In this document: piece after piece, positions 56,290 to 64,000 of the stretch
Numbering within the stretch: the stretch's first letter is position 1
Layout: each line of letters opens with the position of its first letter
Assembly: GCA_003210795.1 (NCBI GenBank)
Contig: QCUJ01000002.1
Location: forward strand, 1 to 64,000
Direction: 5' to 3'
DNA from: Synechococcus sp. AG-679-B05
Lineage (GTDB): Bacteria > Cyanobacteriota > Cyanobacteriia > PCC-6307 > Cyanobiaceae
Length of the DNA: 64,000 nt
Made by a program: the position numbers and the translations under genes
The notes under the pieces: generated by a model
What the model was told of the DNA's origin: nothing
The model's database searches: none
What the model saw: only the letters and a program-made list of their open reading frames with translations

Positions 56290-57485
56290 GGGAGCACGAC
56301 CAATCCCAAGGGGTAGCTGTTGCGCTTACGCGCCTCTTCCAGGATCGGCTCAGGAAGCCGCACCCCCAATTGCTTCAGAACGGCCTCGCCAAGATCCATG
56401 CGGTCAATCGTTCCGCTTGGCAGTCCAGCAGGGCTGAGAACCAGAAGCCGTCCATGTTCCGACTCTTCAAGAGCCACCACCGCTTGCCACAAGGGAGACC
56501 TATCCTCGATCGAAGGGAGGCTGGAAAGGGGTTGCAGATGATCGCCGATGCGGTGGTCATCCCAATGCTGAACGGGTAGATCCCGAAGAGGACGGTCGTC
56601 GACCCAACCCAACCAGCGACCACCGCGGCAGACCAACACCCAGTCAGCTCCACGCTGGTTTTCATTGTCCTGGAGCCGAAGCTGACTGAGTCTTCTCAGA
56701 GTCTGATCCGACTCCAGCACCCGGAATCGACGACCGGCAGCATCAGCGACCCGCGTGTCTTTAAGCACCTTCTGCAACATGAGCATCTGGGTCTGACTGC
56801 GGTTGGCTCCAAGCCCGAACCAACCGATCAGCATCAGCATCAGACCGTTGAATCCGCCACCCTGAAACAACAACACTCCACCGAGAAGAATCATCAACGT
56901 GGCGAGAGCGCGGCCTGAAGCCGAAGCCACCTGAACGCCACGTTGCTGGGAACCACTGAACTTCCAAACGAGAGCTTTCAGGATCAAGCCTCCATCCAGC
57001 GGCAAGCCTGGAAGCAGGTTGAACAGGCCCAGCATCAGATTGAGCAGGCCGATCTGCGTGCAGAGCATCGGCAGGACAGGACTGATCTGAGTGGAAGGGC
57101 TTGCGGCCATTAGCAGTGCAAGCGCCAGCAGGAGACTCACCAGCGGGCCTGCCGCCGCAATTCGAAGGCTTCCCATCGCCGTGTCGCAGTCCTTCTCCAC
57201 CCGTGCAATGCCACCGAGGTGAAACAAGGTGATGCTGAGTACTTTCACTCCTTCGCGAACTGCCATCAAGGCATGACCGAGTTCATGCAGAAGCACCGAA
57301 GCGAAGAGGAGCAAGGCCGTCGCCAGGGCCAGAGCCCAGCTGAGCGGAACCGAGAGCTCCGGCGACATGTCCACGGAGTACCTGCCCTGAAAGAGGACTG
57401 TGAAAATCGCCAATGAAAACAGCCAGCTGGGCTGGATCCGCAGCGGAACACCCCGAAAGGTCAGAACCGTCCAGCCATCTCCCAT
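56226..57485 (-). CDS. Site-2-protease-family (M50) membrane metallopeptidase with CBS-like tail
   Basis: A 419-aa intramembrane zinc protease: HExxH in LLHELGHALMAVREG (near residue 62), GGIARVEKD, the NLLPGLPLDGGLILKALVW motif holding the third zinc ligand, six or so spans, then a ~150-residue C-terminal region resembling paired CBS modules. The architecture resembles SpoIVFB-type site-2 proteases; the substrate (an anti-sigma factor or other membrane protein) is unknown. The ATG at 57485 is preferred over a longer frame. The tail overlaps the lipoate-ligase-like gene. Confidence 0.88.
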   Translation of the reverse strand: MGDGWTVLTFRGVPLRIQPSWLFSLAIFTVLFQGRYSVDMSPELSVPLSWALALATALLLFASVLLHELGHALMAVREGVKVLSITLFHLGGIARVEKDCDTAMGSLRIAAAGPLVSLLLALALLMAASPSTQISPVLPMLCTQIGLLNLMLGLFNLLPGLPLDGGLILKALVWKFSGSQQRGVQVASASGRALATLMILLGGVLLFQGGGFNGLMLMLIGWFGLGANRSQTQMLMLQKVLKDTRVADAAGRRFRVLESDQTLRRLSQLRLQDNENQRGADWVLVCRGGRWLGWVDDRPLRDLPVQHWDDHRIGDHLQPLSSLPSIEDRSPLWQAVVALEESEHGRLLVLSPAGLPSGTIDRMDLGEAVLKQLGVRLPEPILEEARKRNSYPLGLVVLPQIVGSMEVSSSSSASEASSA

Positions 57486-57572
57486 AGCCGCAGTCACGTC
57501 CTCGCCACAGGGGCGTGTTTTCGATGATCCTAGGGAGACCGATCCCGGCAGCCATTGGCCGATCACCGAACC

Positions 57573-58238
57573 ATGCCAGCCCTGAAGATTTGTGGTCTCA
57601 CCGATCTTGGCCAGGCCCTGGCCATTGCAAAACTCGGTGCTGATGCGATCGGTGTGATCGGTGTCCCTGACACACCGAGATACCTGGCTGATGCGCCCCG
57701 AAGGGCACTATTTGAATGTTTGGAGCAACAGGCACCGCAATTACAGCGTGTCTGGGTTGTCGCGAACGCAAACGAGGGCACCATCAGCAAAGGGCTGTCT
57801 GGTGTTGGAACACCGACGGTGGTGCAGCTCCATGGCGATGAATCCCCCGAAACCTGCCTGAACCTGCGTCAAAGACATCCCGAAACCAGGTTTTGGAAAG
57901 CTCTGCGGCTTAGAAGTCCCGATCAGCTCCACAGCGTTGAGCCCTACATCGATGCGGTTCATGCGTTGCTGCTGGATGCCTGGAATCCCGATCAGCTTGG
58001 TGGCACGGGGCATCGTCTTCCCCTCGACTGGCTTGCTGAAGCGGATCTCCCCCTGCCTTGGTGGATAGCGGGGGGCGTGAGCGCGGAATGGATTCCTGAA
58101 TTAATGACGCAAGTCAAACCTCACGGCTTGGATGCTTCAAGCCGACTGGAAATCCGACCAGGCTGGAAGGATCTGAATAAGGTGGCAGCTCTGGTGGAAG
58201 CGATCAGGTGCTCAGCAGAGATTCTTGCTGACGGATGA
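57573..58238 (+). CDS. trpF: Phosphoribosylanthranilate isomerase
   Basis: A 221-aa TIM barrel of tryptophan synthesis: LKICGLTDLGQALAIAKLGADAIGVI with the catalytic Cys, VQLHGDESPETC, LLLDAWNPDQLGGTGHRLPLDW with the catalytic Asp, and WWIAGGVSAEW. It starts at ATG 57573 (MPALKICG). Its last 35 bases overlap the 3' end of folE on the opposite strand. Confidence 0.93.
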   Translation: MPALKICGLTDLGQALAIAKLGADAIGVIGVPDTPRYLADAPRRALFECLEQQAPQLQRVWVVANANEGTISKGLSGVGTPTVVQLHGDESPETCLNLRQRHPETRFWKALRLRSPDQLHSVEPYIDAVHALLLDAWNPDQLGGTGHRLPLDWLAEADLPLPWWIAGGVSAEWIPELMTQVKPHGLDASSRLEIRPGWKDLNKVAALVEAIRCSAEILADG

Positions 58239-58947
58239 GCTCAAAGAACTCCTGCTTCAGGCTGGGATCGTGGCGGAAATCACCGCGAACAACGGAGTTG
58301 ATCATGCTGGTCTGGGGCTCCTTCACGCCCCGCCACTTCATGCAGTAATGCTGAGCCTTCACGATGATCCCCAAACCCTGAGGCTCGCAGAGCTTTTCAA
58401 TTTCATCAGCAAGGATCATCACCGCTTCCTCCTGGATGTGGGGTCTCGAAAACACCCAGTCGGCAACACGGGTGAATTTGGACAATCCGATGACGCGTGA
58501 ACCAGGTTTGATCCCGATCCAGCAGTTGCCCATGATCGGCACAAAGTGATGTGAGCAAGCGGAACGCACCGTGATCGGTCCAACGGTGTAGATCTCATCC
58601 AGCTTCTTCACGTTGGGGAAACTGGCCACCTTGGGCTGCTGGTGGTAGCGACCTTTAAATACCTCCTGGAGGTACATCTTTGCGACGCGCTCAGCCGTCT
58701 CATGGGTGTTGTGGTCGTTATCGATATCGATCACAAGGCTGCGCAGCAGCTCGCGAAATTTGTCTGCCACCTCGTCCTGAAGCTCAGGCAGCTCTCCGGG
58801 TTCGATGAAGTCGGCGATATTGTCGTTTGCCAAAAACGAATGTCCAGATGCAATCAGACGTTCTCTGATCCTGGCCGAGACTTTGGGACTCAGTTTTTTG
58901 CCGCCGAAGGCAGCACCGGTGGAAACGAAAGGGACGGTGGTGGTCAT
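58204..58947 (-). CDS. folE: GTP cyclohydrolase I
   Basis: A 247-aa enzyme starting folate and pterin synthesis from GTP. It has DNDHNTHETAERVAKMY, the zinc-binding SACSHHFVPIMGNCWIGIKPG, GLSKFTRVADWVFSRPHIQEE, and the second zinc Cys in AQHYCMKWRGVKEP. It is tail-to-tail overlapping with trpF and 10 bp downstream of the SDR gene on the same strand. Confidence 0.95.
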   Translation of the reverse strand: MTTTVPFVSTGAAFGGKKLSPKVSARIRERLIASGHSFLANDNIADFIEPGELPELQDEVADKFRELLRSLVIDIDNDHNTHETAERVAKMYLQEVFKGRYHQQPKVASFPNVKKLDEIYTVGPITVRSACSHHFVPIMGNCWIGIKPGSRVIGLSKFTRVADWVFSRPHIQEEAVMILADEIEKLCEPQGLGIIVKAQHYCMKWRGVKEPQTSMINSVVRGDFRHDPSLKQEFFELIRQQESLLST

Positions 58948-58957
58948 AACTGTTCGT

Positions 58958-59665
58958 TTAAAAGGCGCCGGTGGACGGCATAAGGGTTAAATCTTCAATG
59001 ACCTGATTGGAGGGTTGTTCCACCAGGTTCACCAGTGCTTCAGCCGCCTGATCAACAGAAAGCATGGCATGACGATCGAAATCGCTTTGTACGGATTCCG
59101 CATCCCACAGCGGAGTGTTGACAGCACCCAGGGTGAGGGTGCAAGCGCGGATTCCGTTTCCACGCTCCTCTTCTGCAAGACAACGGGTGAAGCTGGCTAG
59201 AGCTGCTTTGGTGACGCAGTAGGCCCCCCATTGAGGGAAGGCGTTGCGAGCGGCGTGGCTGCTGATGTTAATCACCAACCCACCCGCATTTCGCATGGCT
59301 GGAACCACTGCAGCGGAGACCTGAAAAACACTTGTCAGGTTGAGCTGCATCAACCATTGCCAACGGCTCAAGGGCATGCCCAGAAGATCACCGGTGTAAG
59401 CAGCGCCGGCGTTGTTGATCAACACCGATGGAGGCTCCCCCTGCTGCAGTAATGCTGCAACTCCGGGAGCGATCGAGTCGGGATTGGTTAGATCAAGTCG
59501 CTGACAAGCAACCTCAACACCAGAACGTCTGCAGGATTGAGCAAGATCCTCCAGCTCATCCCCGCTGCGGGCAATCAACATCAGGTTCCAACCCCTGGCT
59601 GAAAGCAGCTCAGCGGTTCGTCGTCCGATACCTCGACTCGCGCCTGTAATCAGAGCCGTTGGCAA
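58958..59665 (-). CDS. Short-chain dehydrogenase/reductase
   Basis: A 235-aa classical SDR: cofactor motif ALITGASRGIGRRTAELL, NNAGAAYTG, catalytic Ser in INISSHAARNAFPQWG and YCVTK (Tyr/Lys pair). Substrate unknown; an SDR next to accA, aar and ado could serve fatty-acid metabolism, but position is the only support. The start is TTG at 59665. It lies 24 bp downstream of accA. Confidence 0.88.
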   Translation of the reverse strand: MPTALITGASRGIGRRTAELLSARGWNLMLIARSGDELEDLAQSCRRSGVEVACQRLDLTNPDSIAPGVAALLQQGEPPSVLINNAGAAYTGDLLGMPLSRWQWLMQLNLTSVFQVSAAVVPAMRNAGGLVINISSHAARNAFPQWGAYCVTKAALASFTRCLAEEERGNGIRACTLTLGAVNTPLWDAESVQSDFDRHAMLSVDQAAEALVNLVEQPSNQVIEDLTLMPSTGAF

Positions 59666-59689
59666 GCCTTATTTGCAAACCACAACAGT

Positions 59690-60679
59690 TTAAGCGGCAC
59701 GCCCTGGAACCTGTGAAGAATCTTCTAGGTAGCGGCCCATTGTTCGGAACTTTTGGTAACGAGCGTCACGCAGATCCTGTTCTGAACATTCGAGCAGCTG
59801 CGACAGATGTTTTTCTAATGCCGCCTTGAGCGTTTGCCCAGCCTCCAGGGGTGCCCAGTTGTTACCACCCGCCGGCTCCGGCAACACTTCATCCACCACA
59901 CCGAGCTCGATCAGATCAGGGCCAGTGATCCGCAGTGCAGCAGCAGCATCCGGAGCCTTGGCCGCATCGCGCCAGAGAATCGAAGCGCAGGCCTCAGGGC
60001 TTGCAACGGTGTAAACGCTGTGCTCGAACATCAACAGGCGGTCCGCCACCCCGATCCCGAGGGCCCCACCTGAACCGCCCTCACCGATCACAGTGGCAAT
60101 CACCGGCACTCTCAGCCGGAACATCTCGCGCAGATTCACAGCAATCGCTTCGCCCTGCCCCTGCTCCTCTGCCTGCAGCCCTGCATAGGCTCCGGGCGTA
60201 TCGATGAAACTCAGGATCGGAAGACGAAAACGATCGGCATGATCCATCAGCCGCATCGCCTTTCTGTACCCCCCCGGAGTTGCCATCCCGAAATTGCGAG
60301 CCACATTTTCCTTTGTGTCACGCCCCTTCTGATGCCCGATGAGCATCACTGGCTGGTCACCAAGGCGTCCAACACCTCCGATCAGGGCCTGATCATCGTT
60401 ACCGCGGCGATCGCCATGGAGCTCAATCCAGTCCTCACAGAACATCTGGATAAAATCCAACGTGCTGGGCCGATGGGGGTGCCGAGCAACCTGGATCTTC
60501 TGGGCAGGCGTCAGATTCTGAAAAATCTCATGGCGACGTCTTGCCGCCAGTGATTCCAACTGATGCAGCTGCTGGGTGACATCAACCTCGGAATCCCTGG
60601 CAAGCTGGCGGATCTGCTCGATCTGCTGCTCTAGCTCAACCAGTGGCTTCTCGAATTCGAGCAGAGGGCGACGGGGCAT
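59690..60679 (-). CDS. accA: Acetyl-CoA carboxylase carboxyltransferase subunit alpha
   Basis: A 329-aa subunit ([112 protein letters not shown]) that transfers CO2 to acetyl-CoA with AccD in fatty-acid synthesis. It begins ten bases after the aar stop on the same strand, a linkage with aar and ado seen widely in cyanobacteria. Confidence 0.96.
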   Translation of the reverse strand: MPRRPLLEFEKPLVELEQQIEQIRQLARDSEVDVTQQLHQLESLAARRRHEIFQNLTPAQKIQVARHPHRPSTLDFIQMFCEDWIELHGDRRGNDDQALIGGVGRLGDQPVMLIGHQKGRDTKENVARNFGMATPGGYRKAMRLMDHADRFRLPILSFIDTPGAYAGLQAEEQGQGEAIAVNLREMFRLRVPVIATVIGEGGSGGALGIGVADRLLMFEHSVYTVASPEACASILWRDAAKAPDAAAALRITGPDLIELGVVDEVLPEPAGGNNWAPLEAGQTLKAALEKHLSQLLECSEQDLRDARYQKFRTMGRYLEDSSQVPGRAA

Positions 60680-60689
60680 GACGTGGAAT

Positions 60690-61730
60690 TCAGGCGATGG
60701 AGATCTGCAGGGAGGGGCTGATGTTCAACGTGGAAAAACCATGGCGAACCGAGGCTGCACCGATGAAATCCATCTTCTCCAGGGTGATGTTGTTGCGACC
60801 CCAGCTGAAGTTCGTGTGGCAGCGCTCGAATTCCAGAAGCATCGCTTCTGCGAAGCAGGCAAACATCTGACGCTGGGGCTTCTCCATCTCGGCGAGCTGC
60901 ATCATCGTCCAGCCGATGTCACGGCAGAACTCAACGACGCCTCCCTTCAGAACGTGAATGCCATTTCCGGCCACCTTGGTGTCCAGGTTTTTGGGATACC
61001 CCCCATCAATCATCAGACAGGGCTGGCGAAGGCTTGAGGGTTCGATCTCAAGTGTTTTGGGCATGCTTGCCACCCAAACCACCACATCGGCTTGAGGCAA
61101 AGCTTCCTCAAGGGACAGGATGCGCCCACCACCGAGCTCGGTCTGCAAGTCGAGCAGCGGTTGCTGACGACGGGCGACCAGGAGCAGTTCACCGACACCC
61201 GTGCGCATCGACAGCCAGCGGCATACGGCACTGCCAATGTCTCCGGTGGCACCAACCACTGCAACCTTGGCCCTTTTGAGATCAATGCCAAGTGCAGGGG
61301 CGTTGTTCTCAACCTGACGCGCGATCACCCAGGCGGTATGGGTATTTCCAGTCGTGAACCTCTCCCATTCCAACGTCGTGCTGCGGATCGTTTGGTGCTG
61401 GAGCAGGTTGAAATTCTCGAAAATGATCGACGTGAACCCCCCTAGGGCAGTGATGTTGATGCCCTTCTTCTGCGCGAGTTCCATTGCATTGAGCACCTTG
61501 CGCCGGGCCGTTTTGAACCGTCCCAACATCTCCGGCACGAAGCAGGAGTCGATATAGGCGCCCTTGATTGTTGGTCCCGCAGGGCTGGTGATCTCGACAT
61601 GCTCCACAAGCTGAGGTGGCGCGCTGCACCAGACATCCAGATCACCGTCTGCGATGTGGTCAAAGCCCAGTTCCAACGCCTTGCGACGGGCAGCATCGAA
61701 ACTCGTTGAGTGCCCGATCAGACCAAACAT
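60690..61730 (-). CDS. aar: Long-chain acyl-ACP reductase
   Basis: A 346-aa enzyme that reduces fatty acyl-ACP to aldehyde with NADPH. It starts [35 protein letters not shown], has the NADPH motif [18 protein letters not shown], and ends near [22 protein letters not shown]. Works with ADO to make C15/C17 alkanes. It follows ado by ~113 bp that contain a strong hairpin. Confidence 0.94.
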   Translation of the reverse strand: MFGLIGHSTSFDAARRKALELGFDHIADGDLDVWCSAPPQLVEHVEITSPAGPTIKGAYIDSCFVPEMLGRFKTARRKVLNAMELAQKKGINITALGGFTSIIFENFNLLQHQTIRSTTLEWERFTTGNTHTAWVIARQVENNAPALGIDLKRAKVAVVGATGDIGSAVCRWLSMRTGVGELLLVARRQQPLLDLQTELGGGRILSLEEALPQADVVVWVASMPKTLEIEPSSLRQPCLMIDGGYPKNLDTKVAGNGIHVLKGGVVEFCRDIGWTMMQLAEMEKPQRQMFACFAEAMLLEFERCHTNFSWGRNNITLEKMDFIGAASVRHGFSTLNISPSLQISIA

Positions 61731-61764
61731 TTAGCGCTTGTAAATCACCATGGGGGCAACCCCG

Positions 61765-61800
61765 CCTGTCCATGCTCCCACGCGGGAGATTCTGGACAGG
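61765..61800 (-). promoter_or_regulatory. Two-tier hairpin between ado and aar
   Basis: Outer 8-bp stem CCTGTCCA / TGGACAGG enclosing an inner CTCCC / GGGAG stem, with no T-run. It lies 44 bases after the ado stop in transcript order. Likely an mRNA processing or stability element, or a partial attenuator of aar. Confidence 0.6.
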
Positions 61801-61843
61801 GGGTGACTCTGATCAAACCGGCTCAAACGCCTCAGATTTTTGC

Positions 61844-62563
61844 TCAGCCCGCCAGAGCTGCAGCTGCCATCCGAGCCTTTTCGCGCGACGTGAAACCAAT
61901 TTCGTCGAGTGCTTCCTGATAGGCGATGAGGAAATCTTCGATCAGGTCTTCTTTTTCCATGTGGAGTACAGCCGCATCAGAAGCGACTTGTTCCAGCATC
62001 GAGCGAATGAGGGGCAGATTGGCCTTATTGGCCTGGAAGAGTTCTTCCTTGCTGGATTCGAAATTGGCCTTGAGCCACTCCTGCCCGTAGTTCAGGTGGA
62101 GGTATTCATCCTTCACCACACCCTCAGTGATCTTGCGGGCAAATGGGTCTGAGACAGGAATGTAGATGTGATAAGCCGAGATCGCGAAGGCTTCGATGAG
62201 AAGGGCCTGGATCAGCAGACAAGTGACAACCTTGCCTTCTTGCAAGGCCGTCTGGAAATTGCCGTGAAGAGGGCCGAAGAAATCTTTGGCGAAGGGCATA
62301 TCCGCCTGGACGCCCAGATTGCGTCCACACGAGGTAAATCCCTTCGCGTGTTTCATCTCCATGCGAGCAAGCTTGGCCAGCTCATCCTTGTGCTCAGGGA
62401 TCAGAGTTCCCAGAGAGATGTAGTTGTCATGGGCTTCGATTTCGCCCTCGATAACGATCGCATTGATTCGGCTGTAAGCGTCTTTGTACGCATCTGTGGT
62501 GAAATCCGGCAGCGCGTCCATGCCCTCCACCGCCGTTGCCTCAGGTGCATTGAGGGTCGTCAT
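61844..62563 (-). CDS. ado: Aldehyde-deformylating oxygenase (alkane synthase)
   Basis: A 239-aa ferritin-like di-iron protein. The helices carry the ligands in [31 protein letters not shown], and [21 protein letters not shown]. It converts fatty aldehydes to alkanes and formate, using O2 and ferredoxin electrons. The ATG at 62563 gives the family length; the longer frame has no family match. It is the first gene of the ado-aar-accA group. Confidence 0.95.
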   Translation of the reverse strand: MTTLNAPEATAVEGMDALPDFTTDAYKDAYSRINAIVIEGEIEAHDNYISLGTLIPEHKDELAKLARMEMKHAKGFTSCGRNLGVQADMPFAKDFFGPLHGNFQTALQEGKVVTCLLIQALLIEAFAISAYHIYIPVSDPFARKITEGVVKDEYLHLNYGQEWLKANFESSKEELFQANKANLPLIRSMLEQVASDAAVLHMEKEDLIEDFLIAYQEALDEIGFTSREKARMAAAALAG

Positions 62564-62639
62564 AGGACGTGGTCCACCACTTTCAGTGGGACAGAGAATA
62601 ACCAGCCTTGCTTCTCTCGTGAACGATGGGGTTCTCAGT

Positions 62640-63476
62640 TCAGGACCCGGACGACCCCAAGGCTGCTCCTGAACGCGGTGGCCAATCGCTGTCCACAAGG
62701 CTCTGCAGCATCTGGATCCAGTGCCGAATCAGCAGCGTCTCAAGGGCAGCGCCGAGCTCTTCTGACGCACCACGACTGTTACCGATGACACCACTGGATG
62801 AAACATCGGACGTGAGCCAGGCACATGGCGCAGCACCTTCAAGACTCCATCCTGGCGGGGCTTGATGCGATGGGAAGGACGTCTTGAGGCCATCGGCGGG
62901 CCGAGATTCACTCACCAGTGAAGGGGCCAGACGCAGCATCAATGACGTTTCCGCCAGACCCGCATGCAATCCATCGGAGAGTTCCGGCTCGGCGATCAGC
63001 GACGTCAGACCCTCCACCCCACTCCAGAGGAAACAGGGAAGCACCGACAGAGATGGACAACGCTTGCGCAACTCACGAGCAGCCACCTGAAGAAGAGCGA
63101 TCTGTCCGCCATGGGCGTTGAACAAGACCAATCGCTTCCAGCCCATGGCAGCAAGCTGCTCACCCAGCTCCACCACCATGGAAATCAACAATCTGGACGA
63201 AAAGCTGAGGGTGCCCGAGAAACCAACATGCTCAGGGGAGAAACCGATAGCCTGAACTGGCAGTCGCCAGATGGGGGACTCAGGTGGCAGCTTTTCCAGG
63301 ACTGCATCCAGCAATCGATCGGCAAACAACGCATCGGTGGCGAGTGGCAGATGCGTACCGTGCTGTTCACATGCGCCGAAGGGCCAGACAAGCGTGGCTC
63401 GATCGATCGCAACGGCCTGCTCCACCTGCGGCCAGCTCAGCTCATTAAAACAACGGCGAGTGGAATCCAACGGCAT
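62640..63476 (-). CDS. Creatininase-family amidohydrolase
   Basis: A 278-aa protein with the creatininase pattern: [31 protein letters not shown] (Glu, His and Asp metal ligands), [20 protein letters not shown] (NxHGG motif) and [19 protein letters not shown] (HAG...ETS). Relatives hydrolyse creatinine, 2-amino-5-formylamino pyrimidines (MfnB/ArfB-type) or mycofactocin intermediates; the substrate here is unknown. I chose the ATG at 63476, the family start. Confidence 0.85.
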   Translation of the reverse strand: MPLDSTRRCFNELSWPQVEQAVAIDRATLVWPFGACEQHGTHLPLATDALFADRLLDAVLEKLPPESPIWRLPVQAIGFSPEHVGFSGTLSFSSRLLISMVVELGEQLAAMGWKRLVLFNAHGGQIALLQVAARELRKRCPSLSVLPCFLWSGVEGLTSLIAEPELSDGLHAGLAETSLMLRLAPSLVSESRPADGLKTSFPSHQAPPGWSLEGAAPCAWLTSDVSSSGVIGNSRGASEELGAALETLLIRHWIQMLQSLVDSDWPPRSGAALGSSGS

Positions 63477-63538
63477 GCTTAGAGCTGATCGAAACCCGTC
63501 TCTGGCTGTCAGAATGACCGATCGATGACCCCTGGTCC

Positions 63539-64000
63539 ATGGCCGCAGCAGGCAGTCCGCAGCCCAATCGCCCCAAACCCGCGCGACCGGCATCACAACA
63601 GCCGCTGCAGGTGATGAAAATCAATCGCCGGGAGGAGCAGGAAACTCTCGAACGAGAAGCTGCCGAAGCGCGAGCGGCCGCAGAAGCTGCCGCCGAAAAA
63701 GCCCGGCTATTAGAAGAACGGGCGGGTTTGACAGGGCCACCGAAATCCCGTCCGGGCGAGGCCGCATCCAGTGATGACGATCGGTTCGACATGGGTGCCA
63801 TTGAAGGCATGACCATGGCCGATCTTCTGGGATCACCCGATGACAAACCTCAACGGACTGAACCCACCCAGAGCCGCAGCGTCGACGATTTCGATTTCGA
63901 CGAGGAGGCGTTCCTCGCCGCCCTGGATGCCAACGCTCCTGTGGGGACCACAGGTGAGGTGATCCAGGGGACTGTGATTGCACTCGAAAGCGATGGTATT
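63539..64000 (+). CDS. S1-domain protein (30S ribosomal protein S1 homologue), N-terminal part
   Basis: The first 154 codons of a gene that continues past the right edge. A Pro/Ala N-terminus is followed by a coiled-coil-like Glu/Ala/Arg helix (EEQETLEREAAEARAAAEAAAEKARLLEERAG), an acidic linker (DDFDFDEEAFLAALDAN), and the beginning of an S1 RNA-binding fold (GTTGEVIQGTVIALESDGI). Cyanobacteria have a second, variant S1 (Rps1b/Nbp1) with an altered N-terminus, which this resembles. The start ATG at 63539 is 62 bp from the divergent creatininase start. Confidence 0.75.
   Translation, partial: MAAAGSPQPNRPKPARPASQQPLQVMKINRREEQETLEREAAEARAAAEAAAEKARLLEERAGLTGPPKSRPGEAASSDDDRFDMGAIEGMTMADLLGSPDDKPQRTEPTQSRSVDDFDFDEEAFLAALDANAPVGTTGEVIQGTVIALESDGI

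Overview
The window is about 64 kb of high-GC cyanobacterial chromosome, most likely from a marine Synechococcus of the alpha-cyanobacterial (picocyanobacterial) group. The evidence is a form IA Rubisco inside a complete alpha-carboxysome (cso) operon with csoS1D and csoS1E, the acRAF and CbbX Rubisco helpers, the CupB-type CO2-hydration NDH-1 genes, both protochlorophyllide reductases, chlG, psaM and the alkane genes ado/aar. No rRNA, tRNA or CRISPR array was recognised.

Layout. 0-9.2 kb is housekeeping and photosynthesis: the glyQ start, menG-hisF, petP-chlG-PBP1A, rsmB, an alkyltransferase-like DNA repair protein, a secreted FKBP-RTX fusion and trmH. 9.2-15.5 kb holds small hypotheticals, a lone peptide-type ABC permease, a broken sensor kinase, lepA, an SMR exporter, mqo and an NFU protein. 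15.6-17.7 kb is a compact integrase element that entered the 5' end of a class V aminotransferase gene and left a displaced stub of the old start. 17.7-24.8 kb is housekeeping: murE, a glutaredoxin-like protein, yidD, rpsD, maf, cobQ and a ferredoxin.

24.7-48.1 kb is a carbon-concentrating locus read mainly on the minus strand: csoS1-cbbL-cbbS-csoS2-csoSCA-csoS4A-csoS4B-csoS1E-ndhF4-ndhD4-chpX, then acRAF-cbbX; csoS1D lies upstream beyond rdgB. An AT-rich iron-complex uptake island (25.9-34.1 kb) sits between chpX and acRAF-cbbX. It has a FecCD-type ABC importer, ExbB-ExbD-TonB, a TonB-dependent receptor and a divergent RTX protein carrying two copies of an unrecognised domain. I infer that the island was inserted into an ancestral carboxysome/CCM gene string.

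48-64 kb holds chlN-chlB-chlL facing por, then psaM, a CRR6-like protein, a TauE/SafE permease, a lipoate-ligase-like protein, a site-2 protease, trpF, folE, an SDR, accA-aar-ado (fatty acid and hydrocarbon metabolism), a creatininase-family hydrolase and the start of an S1-type ribosomal protein.

The best candidates for something undescribed are the RTX protein with its tandem domain beside the TonB receptor, the placement of this iron island inside the carboxysome cluster, and the small integrase element that replaces the 5' end of its target gene.
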